The notes under the pieces: generated by a model | What the model saw: only the letters and a program-made list of their open reading frames with translations | What the model was told of the DNA's origin: nothing | Databases searched by the model: none | Shown: one piece after another, positions 7,792 through 15,483 of the stretch | How positions within the stretch are numbered: position 1 is the stretch's first letter | How the letters are laid out: every line of letters starts with the position of its first letter | Made by a program: the position numbers and the translations under genes | Assembly (NCBI GenBank): GCA_047518225.1 | Contig: JAKZRK010000255.1 | Coordinates: 1-23,081, forward strand | Reading direction: 5' to 3' | Length of the DNA stretch: 23,081 nt | DNA from: GCA-2731375 sp047518225 | GTDB lineage: Bacteria; Pseudomonadota; Alphaproteobacteria; GCA-2731375

Positions 7792-8203
7792 CGGCTAAAC
7801 TGGAAGTTCGCCCCGTCGCCGATAGTGACATGGCGGAAATCCAGATAATTTATGCCCACCATGTCCTGCACGGTCTGGCCTCCTGGGAACTAGAGCGCTT
7901 CCGGGCTATTCTGAACCATTTGACCGCTCACCAAGGCCCCGTGGGTAGGCGCGGTTCGCAGGTCGCGACGGCATTCTGGCAGGTGGATATCCTTATGTCG
8001 TTGCCATATTGGACGGGCATTTGGCGGGTTACGCCCATGCTGGGCCCTACCGGTACCGAGCAGCTTATCGTTTCACGGTGGAAAATACGGTCTACCTGCA
8101 CCCGGATCGGCAGGGGCGGGAGATTGCCCGGCCATTGTTGCAGCGGGTCATCGGCGCACTGCCGCTGTCGTCGTGGCGCTGCCGTGTAAAACTTGTCCCA
8201 TAA
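7788..8203 (+). pseudogene. Broken GNAT acetyltransferase (phosphinothricin acetyltransferase-like)
   Basis: Two reading frames together make one recognisable GNAT protein. Frame one runs from a TTG at 7788 and gives the N-terminus (LEVRPVADSDMAEIQIIYAHHVLHG, then ASWELE, to about 7895). Frame two, open from 7949 to 8203, gives the rest (GGYPYVVAILDGHLAGYAHAGPYR, then VYLHPDRQGREIARPLLQ, the acetyl-CoA loop). A TAG at 7946-7948 blocks frame two upstream. The gap between ELE and RDGILAGGYPY is about 35 nt longer than the family spacing. The usual last ~50 residues after the acetyl-CoA loop are missing. At least two lesions are therefore needed, which makes a single sequencing error unlikely. 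Confidence 0.8.
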
Positions 8204-8268
8204 TTCGTCCTTCAATTCGATGGAATAAAATACACCATCAAATGCCGGGACCAAACACCTAGAGCGGG

Positions 8269-9177
8269 TCAGACCGGGCGCTTTTTCAGGGTAGAGGCAA
8301 GGTTGATGGCAAGGGCGCCGATGATCAGGCCGAGGGCGGTTAATTCACGCCAGCCGATTTTCTCCTCGAGCAGCCAGGCGCTGCCCAGGACACCGACCAC
8401 CGGGACCGCCATGGCGCCGATGCCCGATACCGTGGCCGGAAAGGCTGCAACCACGCGGAACCAGGAAAAATAGGCAAGGGCATTGGCGATAAAAATCAAA
8501 TAGGCAATGGCCAGCCAACTTTCCATCCGGATCGCCGACAACGACAGTTTGGCATCGCTGAAGGCCCAGATCAGGGACACCGGGACGATCGCGATCACCA
8601 GTTGCCAACCGGCCAGCACGGTCGGATCATTTCGCCATTGGCGCCGCTTCATCCAAACGGTGCCAAGGCCAAAGGCAACGGCGGAAAGCAGGGTCAGAGC
8701 CGCCCCCAAAGGTGCATTCCGCAAATGAGAGAGATCCTGTCCAACCAGAACCCCCAGTCCCGCGAGTCCCAGTCCCATGGCCATGACCCGTGGCCAAACC
8801 AGTCGTTCGCCCAATAGATAAACCGCGAAAATGCTGGCCCATAGCGGCATTGTATAGACAATCACCGAGGTGCGGCCGGCGCTAAGAAGCTGCACGCCGA
8901 AAGTCATGCAGATCTGGAAGATGGCCATGTTGCACAGCGCCGCGATGATCAAGTCCGGCCAATGGCCCCGCGGTACGGAAAGCGAAGCGCCCTGCAGCCG
9001 GCCCAATACCAGCAGTACAATGGCCGCGGCCGCCATGACCAGCAGACGGCTGCTCCAAACGTCCATGGTTTCCAGCACGAATGCGGTCGCCGGGTAGCTA
9101 AAGCCCCAGCACAGCCAAGTGGTGACCAGCAAGATATAGCCAAGCCGGGGCGATACGCCTGCTGTTTCCGTCCTCAT
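8269..9177 (-). CDS. EamA/DMT-family transporter (10 TM)
   Basis: A 302-residue inner-membrane protein with two EamA repeats of five membrane helices each (first about residues 13-145, second about 156-295). The N-terminal WLCWGFSYPATAFVLE and the repeat-end TMPLWASIFAVYLLGERL are typical of the drug/metabolite transporter superfamily, most of which export amino acids, metabolites or toxic compounds. The ATG at 9177 lies 29 nt after the marR stop, so the two are probably one minus-strand unit. Pairing with a MarR regulator and the divergent gentisate operon suggests an aromatic acid or metabolite as substrate, but that is inference from position. Confidence 0.9.
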   Translation of the reverse strand: MRTETAGVSPRLGYILLVTTWLCWGFSYPATAFVLETMDVWSSRLLVMAAAAIVLLVLGRLQGASLSVPRGHWPDLIIAALCNMAIFQICMTFGVQLLSAGRTSVIVYTMPLWASIFAVYLLGERLVWPRVMAMGLGLAGLGVLVGQDLSHLRNAPLGAALTLLSAVAFGLGTVWMKRRQWRNDPTVLAGWQLVIAIVPVSLIWAFSDAKLSLSAIRMESWLAIAYLIFIANALAYFSWFRVVAAFPATVSGIGAMAVPVVGVLGSAWLLEEKIGWRELTALGLIIGALAINLASTLKKRPV

Positions 9178-9206
9178 TAGATGACCCGGCGCGGTTCGAA
9201 CACGCT

Positions 9207-9668
9207 CTAACGGCTTAGCCGCGTCAACAGTTCGTTCAACTGCTTTTGTTCCGCCGGGTTCAGATCCCGGGCGATACGGCTTTCATGCTCCTCGACCAAG
9301 CCACGGGCCTGGCGCAATAGCGCCACCCCCTGATCCGACAGGTGCAGGGCATAGGAGCGCCGGTCGGTCGGCGCCGGCGCGCGTTCCACCAGGCCGCGCG
9401 TCTCCAGGCGGTCGATCACCGCCACCACCGTGGAGCGGTCAATGCCCAGGGCATTACCCAGACGGGTCTGGTTCAGGCCGGAATTCGCCTGGATCAGGAC
9501 CAAGACGCCAAATTGTCCCGGGGTAATATTGCAATCCTTCAGGCTTTTGGAAAAATCCTGGAATACCGCGGTCTGGGCCCGGCGCAGATTATAACCGATC
9601 AACCCGGGCAGCAGATCATAGTCATAGTTGTCGTCGTCCCGGCCGGGGCTGATTTTCACGGTGCTCAT
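9207..9668 (-). CDS. MarR-family transcriptional regulator
   Basis: A 153-residue winged-helix repressor. The DNA-binding domain covers about residues 50-112, with the recognition helix near DRSTVVAVIDRLETRG (77-92) and the wing at PTDRRSYAL (100-108), all standard for MarR. The flanking helices form the dimer and ligand pocket; aromatic acids are common ligands in this family. It is divergent from the gentisate operon, and a 16-bp palindrome lies between them over the likely -35, so it probably represses that operon and perhaps itself. The ATG at 9668 has no strong ribosome site. Confidence 0.92.
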   Translation of the reverse strand: MSTVKISPGRDDDNYDYDLLPGLIGYNLRRAQTAVFQDFSKSLKDCNITPGQFGVLVLIQANSGLNQTRLGNALGIDRSTVVAVIDRLETRGLVERAPAPTDRRSYALHLSDQGVALLRQARGLVEEHESRIARDLNPAEQKQLNELLTRLSR

Positions 9669-9706
9669 AGGGTGGCGAGGCTAGGACACTTCAACGAAAG
9701 GAGAAA

Positions 9707-9729
9707 GCACATTTGTGCGCTGGCGCACA
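9707..9729. promoter_or_regulatory. Candidate MarR operator: nested inverted repeats
   Basis: TGTGCGC-TG-GCGCACA (9714-9729) is a perfect 7+2+7 inverted repeat. An overlapping GCACA-TT-TGTGC (9707-9718) shares its left arm, so there are three half-sites in 23 bp. The site lies 38 nt before the marR start and 53 nt before the reductase ATG, the size and place expected for MarR dimer binding. Confidence 0.65.
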
Positions 9730-9742
9730 TTCGGACTATATA
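9713..9742 (+). promoter_or_regulatory. Candidate promoter of the gentisate operon
   Basis: TATATA at 9737-9742 makes a good -10. TTGTGC at 9713-9718, 18 nt upstream, is a weak -35 lying inside the palindrome. A repressor on the palindrome would block RNA polymerase. Confidence 0.45.
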
Positions 9743-9781
9743 GACCGCAGGTGCTCTTGCGTGACGTTTGTAGAGCAGAAT

Positions 9782-10819
9782 ATGTGGGATGGAGAGACAG
9801 TGGGCTACCAGGTCAAGATACGCGGCACGGATAAAGTGGTTGAAGTGGGCGAAGATGAAACGATCCTGGAAGCCGCCCTGTCGGCCGGTATCGACTATCC
9901 GTTCGGTTGTCAGTCGGGCAATTGCGGGTCCTGCAAATCCCGTTTGCTGGCCGGCGAAGTGGAAATGACGGATTTTTCCGAATATGCCTTGACCGATGAT
10001 GAACGCGCCCAGGGACAGATCCTGGCCTGCAGTTCCGTTCCCGTGACCGACTGCGAAGTGGCCTGGCTGGATCTGGAGGAGACGGTTCAACATGCCACGC
10101 AGGCGCTGGACTGCAGGGTTGTCGCGGTGGAGCAGGCAACCCACGATACCGTCATCCTGCGTCTGCAGGCGCCCGACAGCGGTACCTTGGCCTTTTCCGC
10201 CGGACAGTATGCCTCCCTTGCATTCGCGGAACAGCCGCACCGGGATTTTTCCATGGCCAGCGAACCCTATGGCGGCATCCTGGAATTTCATATCCGGGCC
10301 ATAGAGGATGGCCAGGTCAGCCAATTCGCACAAAGTAAGTTGCAGGTTGGCGATGCCGTCGCCCTGTCCGGGCCCATGGGCCTGGCCTTTCTGCGCGAAT
10401 TGCACACTGGCCCGATCGTGGCGGTGGCGGGCGGTTCCGGTCTGGCGCCCATAAAATCCATCGTCGAAACCGCCCTGGCCAAGGGCATGGCGCAGCCGAT
10501 CACGCTGTATTTCGGCGTCCGGGCGGAACGTGATCTGTACCTGCTGGCGCATTTCGAGGCTCTGGCGGCCAAGCATGCCAATTTCAATTTCATTCCGGTC
10601 CTATCCGAGGAAACGGGCCCCACCACGCGGCGCACGGGTATGCTGGCCGACGCCATAGGGGAAGATCTGGCAACCATGGACGGCTGCAAGGTCTATGCCG
10701 CCGGTCCGCCACCGATGGTCGATGCGGTGCGCGCCCTGGTGGACCGTCTGGGTGGCCGGGCGGAGGATCTGCACGCCGATCCATTCTATACCGTCCACGA
10801 ATTGGCGGCTCAGAAATGA
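9782..10819 (+). CDS. Ferredoxin-NAD(P)H reductase component of an aromatic-ring oxygenase
   Basis: A 345-residue electron-transfer protein with three modules in order. A plant-type [2Fe-2S] ferredoxin has C43-x4-C48-x2-C51 and C83. An FAD-binding barrel has RDFSMAS (154-160). A nicotinamide-binding domain has GGSGLAP (217-223) and YAAGPPPM (305-312), with the HADPFY ending typical of the group. The order matches class IB reductases such as NahAa/NagAa, which feed electrons from NAD(P)H to Rieske oxygenases. No oxygenase subunit is in the window. Being first in a gentisate operon fits the reductase of a salicylate 5-hydroxylase. The start is uncertain: ATG 9782, or GTG 9800 with GGAGAG upstream (339 aa). 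Confidence 0.88.
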   Translation: MWDGETVGYQVKIRGTDKVVEVGEDETILEAALSAGIDYPFGCQSGNCGSCKSRLLAGEVEMTDFSEYALTDDERAQGQILACSSVPVTDCEVAWLDLEETVQHATQALDCRVVAVEQATHDTVILRLQAPDSGTLAFSAGQYASLAFAEQPHRDFSMASEPYGGILEFHIRAIEDGQVSQFAQSKLQVGDAVALSGPMGLAFLRELHTGPIVAVAGGSGLAPIKSIVETALAKGMAQPITLYFGVRAERDLYLLAHFEALAAKHANFNFIPVLSEETGPTTRRTGMLADAIGEDLATMDGCKVYAAGPPPMVDAVRALVDRLGGRAEDLHADPFYTVHELAAQK

Positions 10820-10850
10820 AGACAGGCGTGAGATTGCAAAGGCGGGCGAC

Positions 10851-11894
10851 ATGAGCCATGGCGATCAGACAAAGGACAGCCGGCAAGCCTATTATGAGCG
10901 CATTGCGCCGGCCAATCTGACCCCGTTATGGGAGGTCCTTGCCGGCCTGGTGCCGCAACAACCGAATGTGCAGGCGGTACCGGCGATCTGGCACTATGAC
11001 GATATTCGTGCCTTTATTCTGGAATCCGGCGCGCTGATTACCGCCAAGGAAGCGATACGCCGCGTCCTGATCCTGGAAAATCCAAACCTTCGGGGCCAAT
11101 CCAAAATCACCAATACGCTGTACGCCGGCCTGCAATTGATCCTGCCGGGCGAGGTTGCGCCGGCTCATCGCCATACCCCGTCCGCCTTGCGCTTCATCGT
11201 CGAAGGGAGCGGCGCCTATACGGCGGTGGAAGGCGAAAAGACCATCATGCAGCCAGGCGATTTCGTCATTACGCCATCCTGGGCCTGGCACGATCATGGC
11301 AACGAAACCGACGAACCCATGGTCTGGCTGGACGGTCTGGATTTTCCCATCGTCAATTTCTTTGACGCCGGTTTCGCCGAGGAACTGGATCGGGACAACC
11401 AGCCCCTCTCGCGGCCGCCCGGCGATTCCCAGGCCCGCTTTGGCGCGGGTCTGTTGCCCATGGGCTATGAAAGCGTCTCGCCCGCCTCGCCCATCTTCAA
11501 CTATCCCTATGAGCGTACCCGCGAGGCCCTGGAGCAGATGCGCCGAACGGAGGAATGGGATGCCTGTCATGGCCTGAAGATGCGCTATGTCAATCCGGTC
11601 ACTGGCGATTATGCCATGCCCACCATGGCCACATTCATGCAATTGATACCGACCGGCATGGCCACCGCGCCCTATCGCGCCACCGACGGCATGGTCTACA
11701 GCGTGGTCGAAGGCACCGGCAGGACCTTCGCGGGCGGTCAGGAGCTATCCTGGGGGCCGCGCGATACCTTTGTCATTCCCAGCTGGTGCACCCATCACCA
11801 TGAAGTGGATGGCGATGCGGTGCTGTTCAGCTTCTCGGACCGCCCGGTCCAGGAGAAACTGGGATTCTGGCGGCAAGACCGCGGCAATCATTGA
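10851..11894 (+). CDS. Gentisate 1,2-dioxygenase (double cupin)
   Basis: A 347-residue bicupin that opens the ring of gentisate (2,5-dihydroxybenzoate) to maleylpyruvate using Fe(II) and O2. The N-terminal cupin has H106-R-H108 in PAHRHTPSALRFIVEG and H147 in WAWHDHG. The 39-residue spacing equals that of the His119/His121/His160 iron ligands known for the family. A second, degenerate cupin with CTHHHEVDGD lies near the C-terminus. Close relatives act on salicylate or 1-hydroxy-2-naphthoate, so the substrate is likely but not certain. The ATG at 10851 is 31 nt after the reductase stop, with GGCGGGC before it. The downstream fumarylpyruvate hydrolase supports gentisate. Confidence 0.9.
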   Translation: MSHGDQTKDSRQAYYERIAPANLTPLWEVLAGLVPQQPNVQAVPAIWHYDDIRAFILESGALITAKEAIRRVLILENPNLRGQSKITNTLYAGLQLILPGEVAPAHRHTPSALRFIVEGSGAYTAVEGEKTIMQPGDFVITPSWAWHDHGNETDEPMVWLDGLDFPIVNFFDAGFAEELDRDNQPLSRPPGDSQARFGAGLLPMGYESVSPASPIFNYPYERTREALEQMRRTEEWDACHGLKMRYVNPVTGDYAMPTMATFMQLIPTGMATAPYRATDGMVYSVVEGTGRTFAGGQELSWGPRDTFVIPSWCTHHHEVDGDAVLFSFSDRPVQEKLGFWRQDRGNH

Positions 11895-11905
11895 AGACCT
11901 TGGGC

Positions 11906-12505
11906 ATGGCAGGGAGCGAATACGAATTTCTCGACGAGGCGGAACTGGCCGACTTTCCCGGCCTGATGGCGGTCTCGCAATTCGTCCGCATGCTGAGCGG
12001 CGTGCCCTGGTTTGGCGGTCTGGGCCTGGAGTTGGATGGGCGGGAGGAGCTCTTGGCCGAGGATTATTTGCTCGCCCTGGGTTTTCCCGAGGCCCGCATC
12101 GCCCCCATTTCGGATTGGGAGGAGGCGGCGGACGCCGCGGCCAACCCGGAATGGAACACCGATTGGTGGGAGGCGGAAGAACAGGCCCGCGTCGCCCTGG
12201 TGGCGCAAGCCTGCATGCGGGCCGACGAGGATACGGTTATGGTGGCGCTGACCCACCTGCAGAACCAGGCCGCCGAGGCGGTGGCGGCGGCGGCGGAATG
12301 GGCGGCGGAGGCGGCCGGCGTCGATGACACGGAATTGATCCGCGCCGCCGCCGGCGCGGCGGCCCAGGGGATTTATCAGGCGGGCCTGTTGTTGGCGGCC
12401 GAGAACGAGGACGAAGAACGCCATGCCTTTGCCCTGAAATACCGCCTGTTCGAATCCGGCCGCTGGCCCATCGGCGTGGTCGGCAACAGCTTTCATATAT
12501 TCTGA
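11906..12505 (+). CDS. Uncharacterised acidic protein in the gentisate operon
   Basis: Not recognised. The protein has 199 residues from the ATG at 11906; a TTG at 11891 overlapping the dioxygenase stop would give 204. It is strongly acidic in the first 100 residues (FLDEAELADFPG, WEEAADAAANPEWN, DWWEAEEQARV). The middle is an alanine/glutamate-rich helical stretch (about 115-165) with regular heptad-like spacing. The end is more conserved-looking: FALKYRLFESGRWPIGVVGN. No signal peptide, membrane segment, metal motif or nucleotide motif was seen. The lack of stops and the tight fit between two pathway genes argue that it is real. It could be a helical accessory or structural protein for the pathway; no function can be assigned. 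Confidence 0.75.
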   Translation: MAGSEYEFLDEAELADFPGLMAVSQFVRMLSGVPWFGGLGLELDGREELLAEDYLLALGFPEARIAPISDWEEAADAAANPEWNTDWWEAEEQARVALVAQACMRADEDTVMVALTHLQNQAAEAVAAAAEWAAEAAGVDDTELIRAAAGAAAQGIYQAGLLLAAENEDEERHAFALKYRLFESGRWPIGVVGNSFHIF

Positions 12506-12541
12506 CCTAAAGCCAACAACGATGATGAAAAGGAGCCTGAA

Positions 12542-13234
12542 ATGGCTTTTGCCATAGCCCCGCCCCCACAGCCCTCTGTTCCCGTCCGGGGTGGCGATCC
12601 CTTTCCCGTTCGGCGGATCTATTGCGTGGGCCGTAACTATGCCGCCCATGCCCGCGAAATGGGCCATGATCCCGACAGGGAGCCACCGTTTTTCTTCATG
12701 AAGCCGGCGGATGCGGTGGCAATGGATGGCAGCGCCCTGCCCTATCCGCCCGCCACCGCGGATCTGCATCACGAGATCGAGCTGGTGGTCGCACTGGCCA
12801 AGGGCGGCGCCGACATTTCCGAGGATCAGGCCCTGGAACATGTCTTTGGCTACACCGTTGGCTTGGATATGACCCGGCGCGATTTACAGGGCGAGGCCAA
12901 GTCCAAGGGCCGGCCCTGGGATACGGGCAAGGGCTTTGACCAATCCGCCCCCATAGGCGCCCTGCGCACGGTGGCCGATGTTGGCCATCCTGGCGATGCC
13001 CGCATCTGGCTGACGGTGAATGGCGAGGGCCGCCAGGACGGCAACATCAACCAGATGATCTGGAACGTGCCCGAGACGATCTCCTATCTATCCGGCTTGT
13101 TTCATTTGCACGCCGGTGATCTGATTTTCACCGGCACCCCCGAAGGCGTGGCCGCGGTTGGCCCCGGCGACCGCTTGGAAGGCGCCGTCGAGGGCATTGC
13201 GACACTTTCCGTCAGCTACGACCCGAAATCCTAG
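12542..13234 (+). CDS. Fumarylpyruvate hydrolase (FAH family)
   Basis: A 230-residue fumarylacetoacetate-hydrolase-fold enzyme. Metal ligands are visible as E78-x-E80 in HHEIELVV and D109 in GLDMTRRDLQ; the N-terminal RIYCVGRNYAAHAREMG and the closing GDLIFTGTPEGVAAVGPGD are family hallmarks. In the gentisate route this enzyme splits fumarylpyruvate into fumarate and pyruvate, as NagK does. The ATG at 12542 has AGGAG seven bases upstream. It is the last pathway gene of the operon. The isomerase that turns maleylpyruvate into fumarylpyruvate is missing here. It could instead split maleylpyruvate directly, or the isomerase may lie elsewhere. Confidence 0.88.
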   Translation: MAFAIAPPPQPSVPVRGGDPFPVRRIYCVGRNYAAHAREMGHDPDREPPFFFMKPADAVAMDGSALPYPPATADLHHEIELVVALAKGGADISEDQALEHVFGYTVGLDMTRRDLQGEAKSKGRPWDTGKGFDQSAPIGALRTVADVGHPGDARIWLTVNGEGRQDGNINQMIWNVPETISYLSGLFHLHAGDLIFTGTPEGVAAVGPGDRLEGAVEGIATLSVSYDPKS

Positions 13235-13238
13235 CAAC

Positions 13239-14042
13239 ATGAAAATCTCCATTGCGACCTGGAATGTGAATTCCGTCCGCTCCCATCTGTCCACAATCGA
13301 GCAGTTCCTGGCCGCACGGCAACCCGATGTCCTGTGCCTGCAGGAAATCAAGGTGACCAACGACATCTTTCCCTTGGATCTGTTCAATGCCCACGGCTAT
13401 GTCCATCACGCCCTGCACGGGCAAAAGGCCTATCACGGCGTCGCCATTTTCGCCAAGGCGGCGCTGCCCCTGGAAAAGGTGACGCGGAAAAACTGGTGCG
13501 GCATCGAACAGGCCCGGCACGTCTATTGCACCCTGCCCGGCGGCGTGGAATTGCATAACTTTTACGTCCCGGCGGGCGGCGATAAGCCGGATGTGGAGAA
13601 AAATGAAAAGTTCCGCCACAAGCTGGATTTCATGACGGATGTGACCGCCTGGTTCAAACGGCGCAAGAAAAAGAAAAACCGCTTCGTGCTGGTCGGCGAT
13701 CTGAACGTCGCGCCCCTGGAAACGGATGTCTGGAACCACAAACAATTATTGCGCGTGGTCAGCCATACCCCCATCGAGGTCGAGCATATGGCGGCCTGGT
13801 ATGCCTCCCACGACTGGATTGACGCCGTGCGCCATTTCGTGCCCGAGGAGGAAAAAATCTTTTCCTGGTGGAGCTACCGCTCCCCCAATTGGGAACTGGC
13901 CGACAAGGGCCGCCGTCTGGACCACGTTTGGGTCACCCCGGCCCTGGCCCCGGGCCTGTTGGGCGTCGAGATCTTAAAATCCGCCAGAGGTTTCAAGCCG
14001 GCTTCAGACCATGCCCCGGTCATCGTTGAACTGGAAATTTGA
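13239..14042 (+). CDS. xthA: Exodeoxyribonuclease III (AP endonuclease)
   Basis: A 267-residue Mg2+-dependent nuclease that cuts at abasic sites in base-excision repair. Active-site residues are in place: N11 (TWNVNSVRSH), E36 (CLQEIK), Y109, D154 and N156 (VGDLNVAP), and D257-H258 (SDHAP). A lysine-rich patch (RRKKKK at 141-146) lies before the DLN motif. The start is the ATG at 13239, just after the fumarylpyruvate hydrolase stop at 13234, so the gene may be read from the catabolic operon although its job is unrelated. The frame stays open upstream inside that gene, which I treat as noise. Its stop is 4 nt from the convergent ubiH-like stop. Confidence 0.95.
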   Translation: MKISIATWNVNSVRSHLSTIEQFLAARQPDVLCLQEIKVTNDIFPLDLFNAHGYVHHALHGQKAYHGVAIFAKAALPLEKVTRKNWCGIEQARHVYCTLPGGVELHNFYVPAGGDKPDVEKNEKFRHKLDFMTDVTAWFKRRKKKKNRFVLVGDLNVAPLETDVWNHKQLLRVVSHTPIEVEHMAAWYASHDWIDAVRHFVPEEEKIFSWWSYRSPNWELADKGRRLDHVWVTPALAPGLLGVEILKSARGFKPASDHAPVIVELEI

Positions 14043-14046
14043 CCGC

Positions 14047-15276
14047 CTATAACGCCTCGCCGCGGATCAGTTTCGGCAGATCACCGGTCATGGCGGCGGC
14101 GTGGCGTTCGAAGAAACGCTTGGCCGGTCCGATCCTGTTGACCAGACCCAGGCCCAGGACCCGGGCCAGGCGCAATGGCGTCATGTCGTTGGAGAACAGC
14201 CGTACCAGACCATCGGTCATCATCAACATGGTCAGGGCGTCAAAGCGGCGCCATTGCTGATAACGGCGCAACGGCTCTCCCCCGCCCAGATCGAGGCCCA
14301 GGCGGGCGCTGTCGGTTAAAACCTCGGCCAGGGCGGCGACATCGCGTATGCCAAGGTTCAGGCCCTGCCCCGCCACGGGATGCATGCCATGAGCCGCATC
14401 GCCGATCAGGGCCAGCCGGGTGTCGATATAGCGTTCGGCATTCTGCAGCCCCAGGGGATAGCTCCAACGGGGCGCATCGCATTCGATCCGGCCCCAATGG
14501 TCCCCGGCCCGCTCCATGATCTCGGCATTGAAGGCGGCCTCGTCCAGGGCCAGCAGGGCGGCCACATCGCGGCTCCGTTCGGTCCAGATCAAGGCGGAGC
14601 GGTTGCCCCGCATGGGCAGCAGGGCAAAAGGCCCAGCCGGCAAAAACAACTCCGAGGCGATGCCGCCATGGCCCCCTTCGTGGCGTACCGTCGTAACAAT
14701 GGCGGTCTGATCGTACTGCCAGGATAGAGAGCGGATGCCGGCCGCCTCGCGCAGGGGCGAATGGCGCCCATCGGCCCCGACGGCAAGCGAAGCGGCAATC
14801 GTCCGGCCATCGGCCAGCTCGCCGCGCACGCCCGTCTGGCTCCGTTCCATATTGGTCAATTCCCCAGGCGCGATCAAATCGGCCCGCTCGGCCTTTACCA
14901 GGGCGCGGTGCAGCGCCAGGCGGATATATCTGTTCTCCACGGTGAAACCGAAAGGACGGTCGCCGACCTCGCGATGATCGAAATGCAGAAACAGGGGCGC
15001 GCCGTTATCGGCCACGCGAATTTCCTCGATCGGCTCGGCATAATCAGCCAGATCCTGCCAGACACCGATCCGCCCGTACAATGCGGCGGAGCCATAGGAC
15101 AGGGTGGTTACCCGGCCATCATATTCCATGGCGGTCAGGACGCCGGGCTTTTGCCGCTCCACCACCACCGAGCGCAGGCCGGCGCTGGCCAGGGCCAGGG
15201 CCTGGGTTAAACCGATCAAGCCGCCACCAACGATCAATACATCGGTCTGGATTTTTCGTTTTTCCGTCATGGCCAT
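14047..15276 (-). CDS. UbiH/UbiF/COQ6-family FAD-dependent hydroxylase
   Basis: A 409-residue class A flavoprotein monooxygenase of the type that hydroxylates ubiquinone precursors. The dinucleotide-binding GGGLIG is at 17-22, the DG motif is in VGADGRHSPLREA, and the second FAD/ribose motif is ALIGDAAHGMHPVAGQGLNLGIRD, the UbiH-family form. The ATG at 15276 has AAGG eight bases upstream; an in-frame ATG at 15270 is the other choice. Which ring position it hydroxylates cannot be told from sequence alone. A role on aromatic acids beside the gentisate operon is possible but less likely, given the clear ubiquinone-type motif and the opposite strand. Confidence 0.9.
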   Translation of the reverse strand: MAMTEKRKIQTDVLIVGGGLIGLTQALALASAGLRSVVVERQKPGVLTAMEYDGRVTTLSYGSAALYGRIGVWQDLADYAEPIEEIRVADNGAPLFLHFDHREVGDRPFGFTVENRYIRLALHRALVKAERADLIAPGELTNMERSQTGVRGELADGRTIAASLAVGADGRHSPLREAAGIRSLSWQYDQTAIVTTVRHEGGHGGIASELFLPAGPFALLPMRGNRSALIWTERSRDVAALLALDEAAFNAEIMERAGDHWGRIECDAPRWSYPLGLQNAERYIDTRLALIGDAAHGMHPVAGQGLNLGIRDVAALAEVLTDSARLGLDLGGGEPLRRYQQWRRFDALTMLMMTDGLVRLFSNDMTPLRLARVLGLGLVNRIGPAKRFFERHAAAMTGDLPKLIRGEAL

Positions 15277-15483
15277 CAATTTCGCCTTAGACCGGGGCGT
15301 TGTCCAGCGCCCATTCACGGGATTACCTATGCCAATGAATGATACAGCATGGGCGCCGCCATCCAGACAGGCCGGATCGATCCCATGGATTTGACCGAAC
15401 ATTTTCTGGCACGGATCACGCGGGACGATCCCGGGCAATGGCGCCAATGGGGAGGTGGAGCGGGGTCTGTCTTGAGGGCTTGA

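Noticed and set aside
7891..9209. Three TAGAGCG motifs (near 7891, 8260 and, inverted, 9202) around the EamA gene
   Set aside because: Only about seven bases are shared, the surroundings differ, and one copy includes the marR stop codon; chance is likely.
9665..10576. A 303-codon minus-strand frame opposite the reductase gene
   Set aside because: It covers the clear ferredoxin-reductase coding region, shows no motif, and would run through the marR/operon control region.
11888..12841. A 317-codon minus-strand frame opposite the unknown protein and the fumarylpyruvate hydrolase
   Set aside because: It overlaps a certain gene. It also weakens certainty for the unknown protein, but the plus-strand reading fits the operon and is stop-free between two pathway genes.
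15385..15483. A 32-codon plus-strand frame starting MDLTEHFLARITRDD, just before the parE stop
   Set aside because: Weak ribosome site, no recognised family, and too short to judge; kept only as a note.
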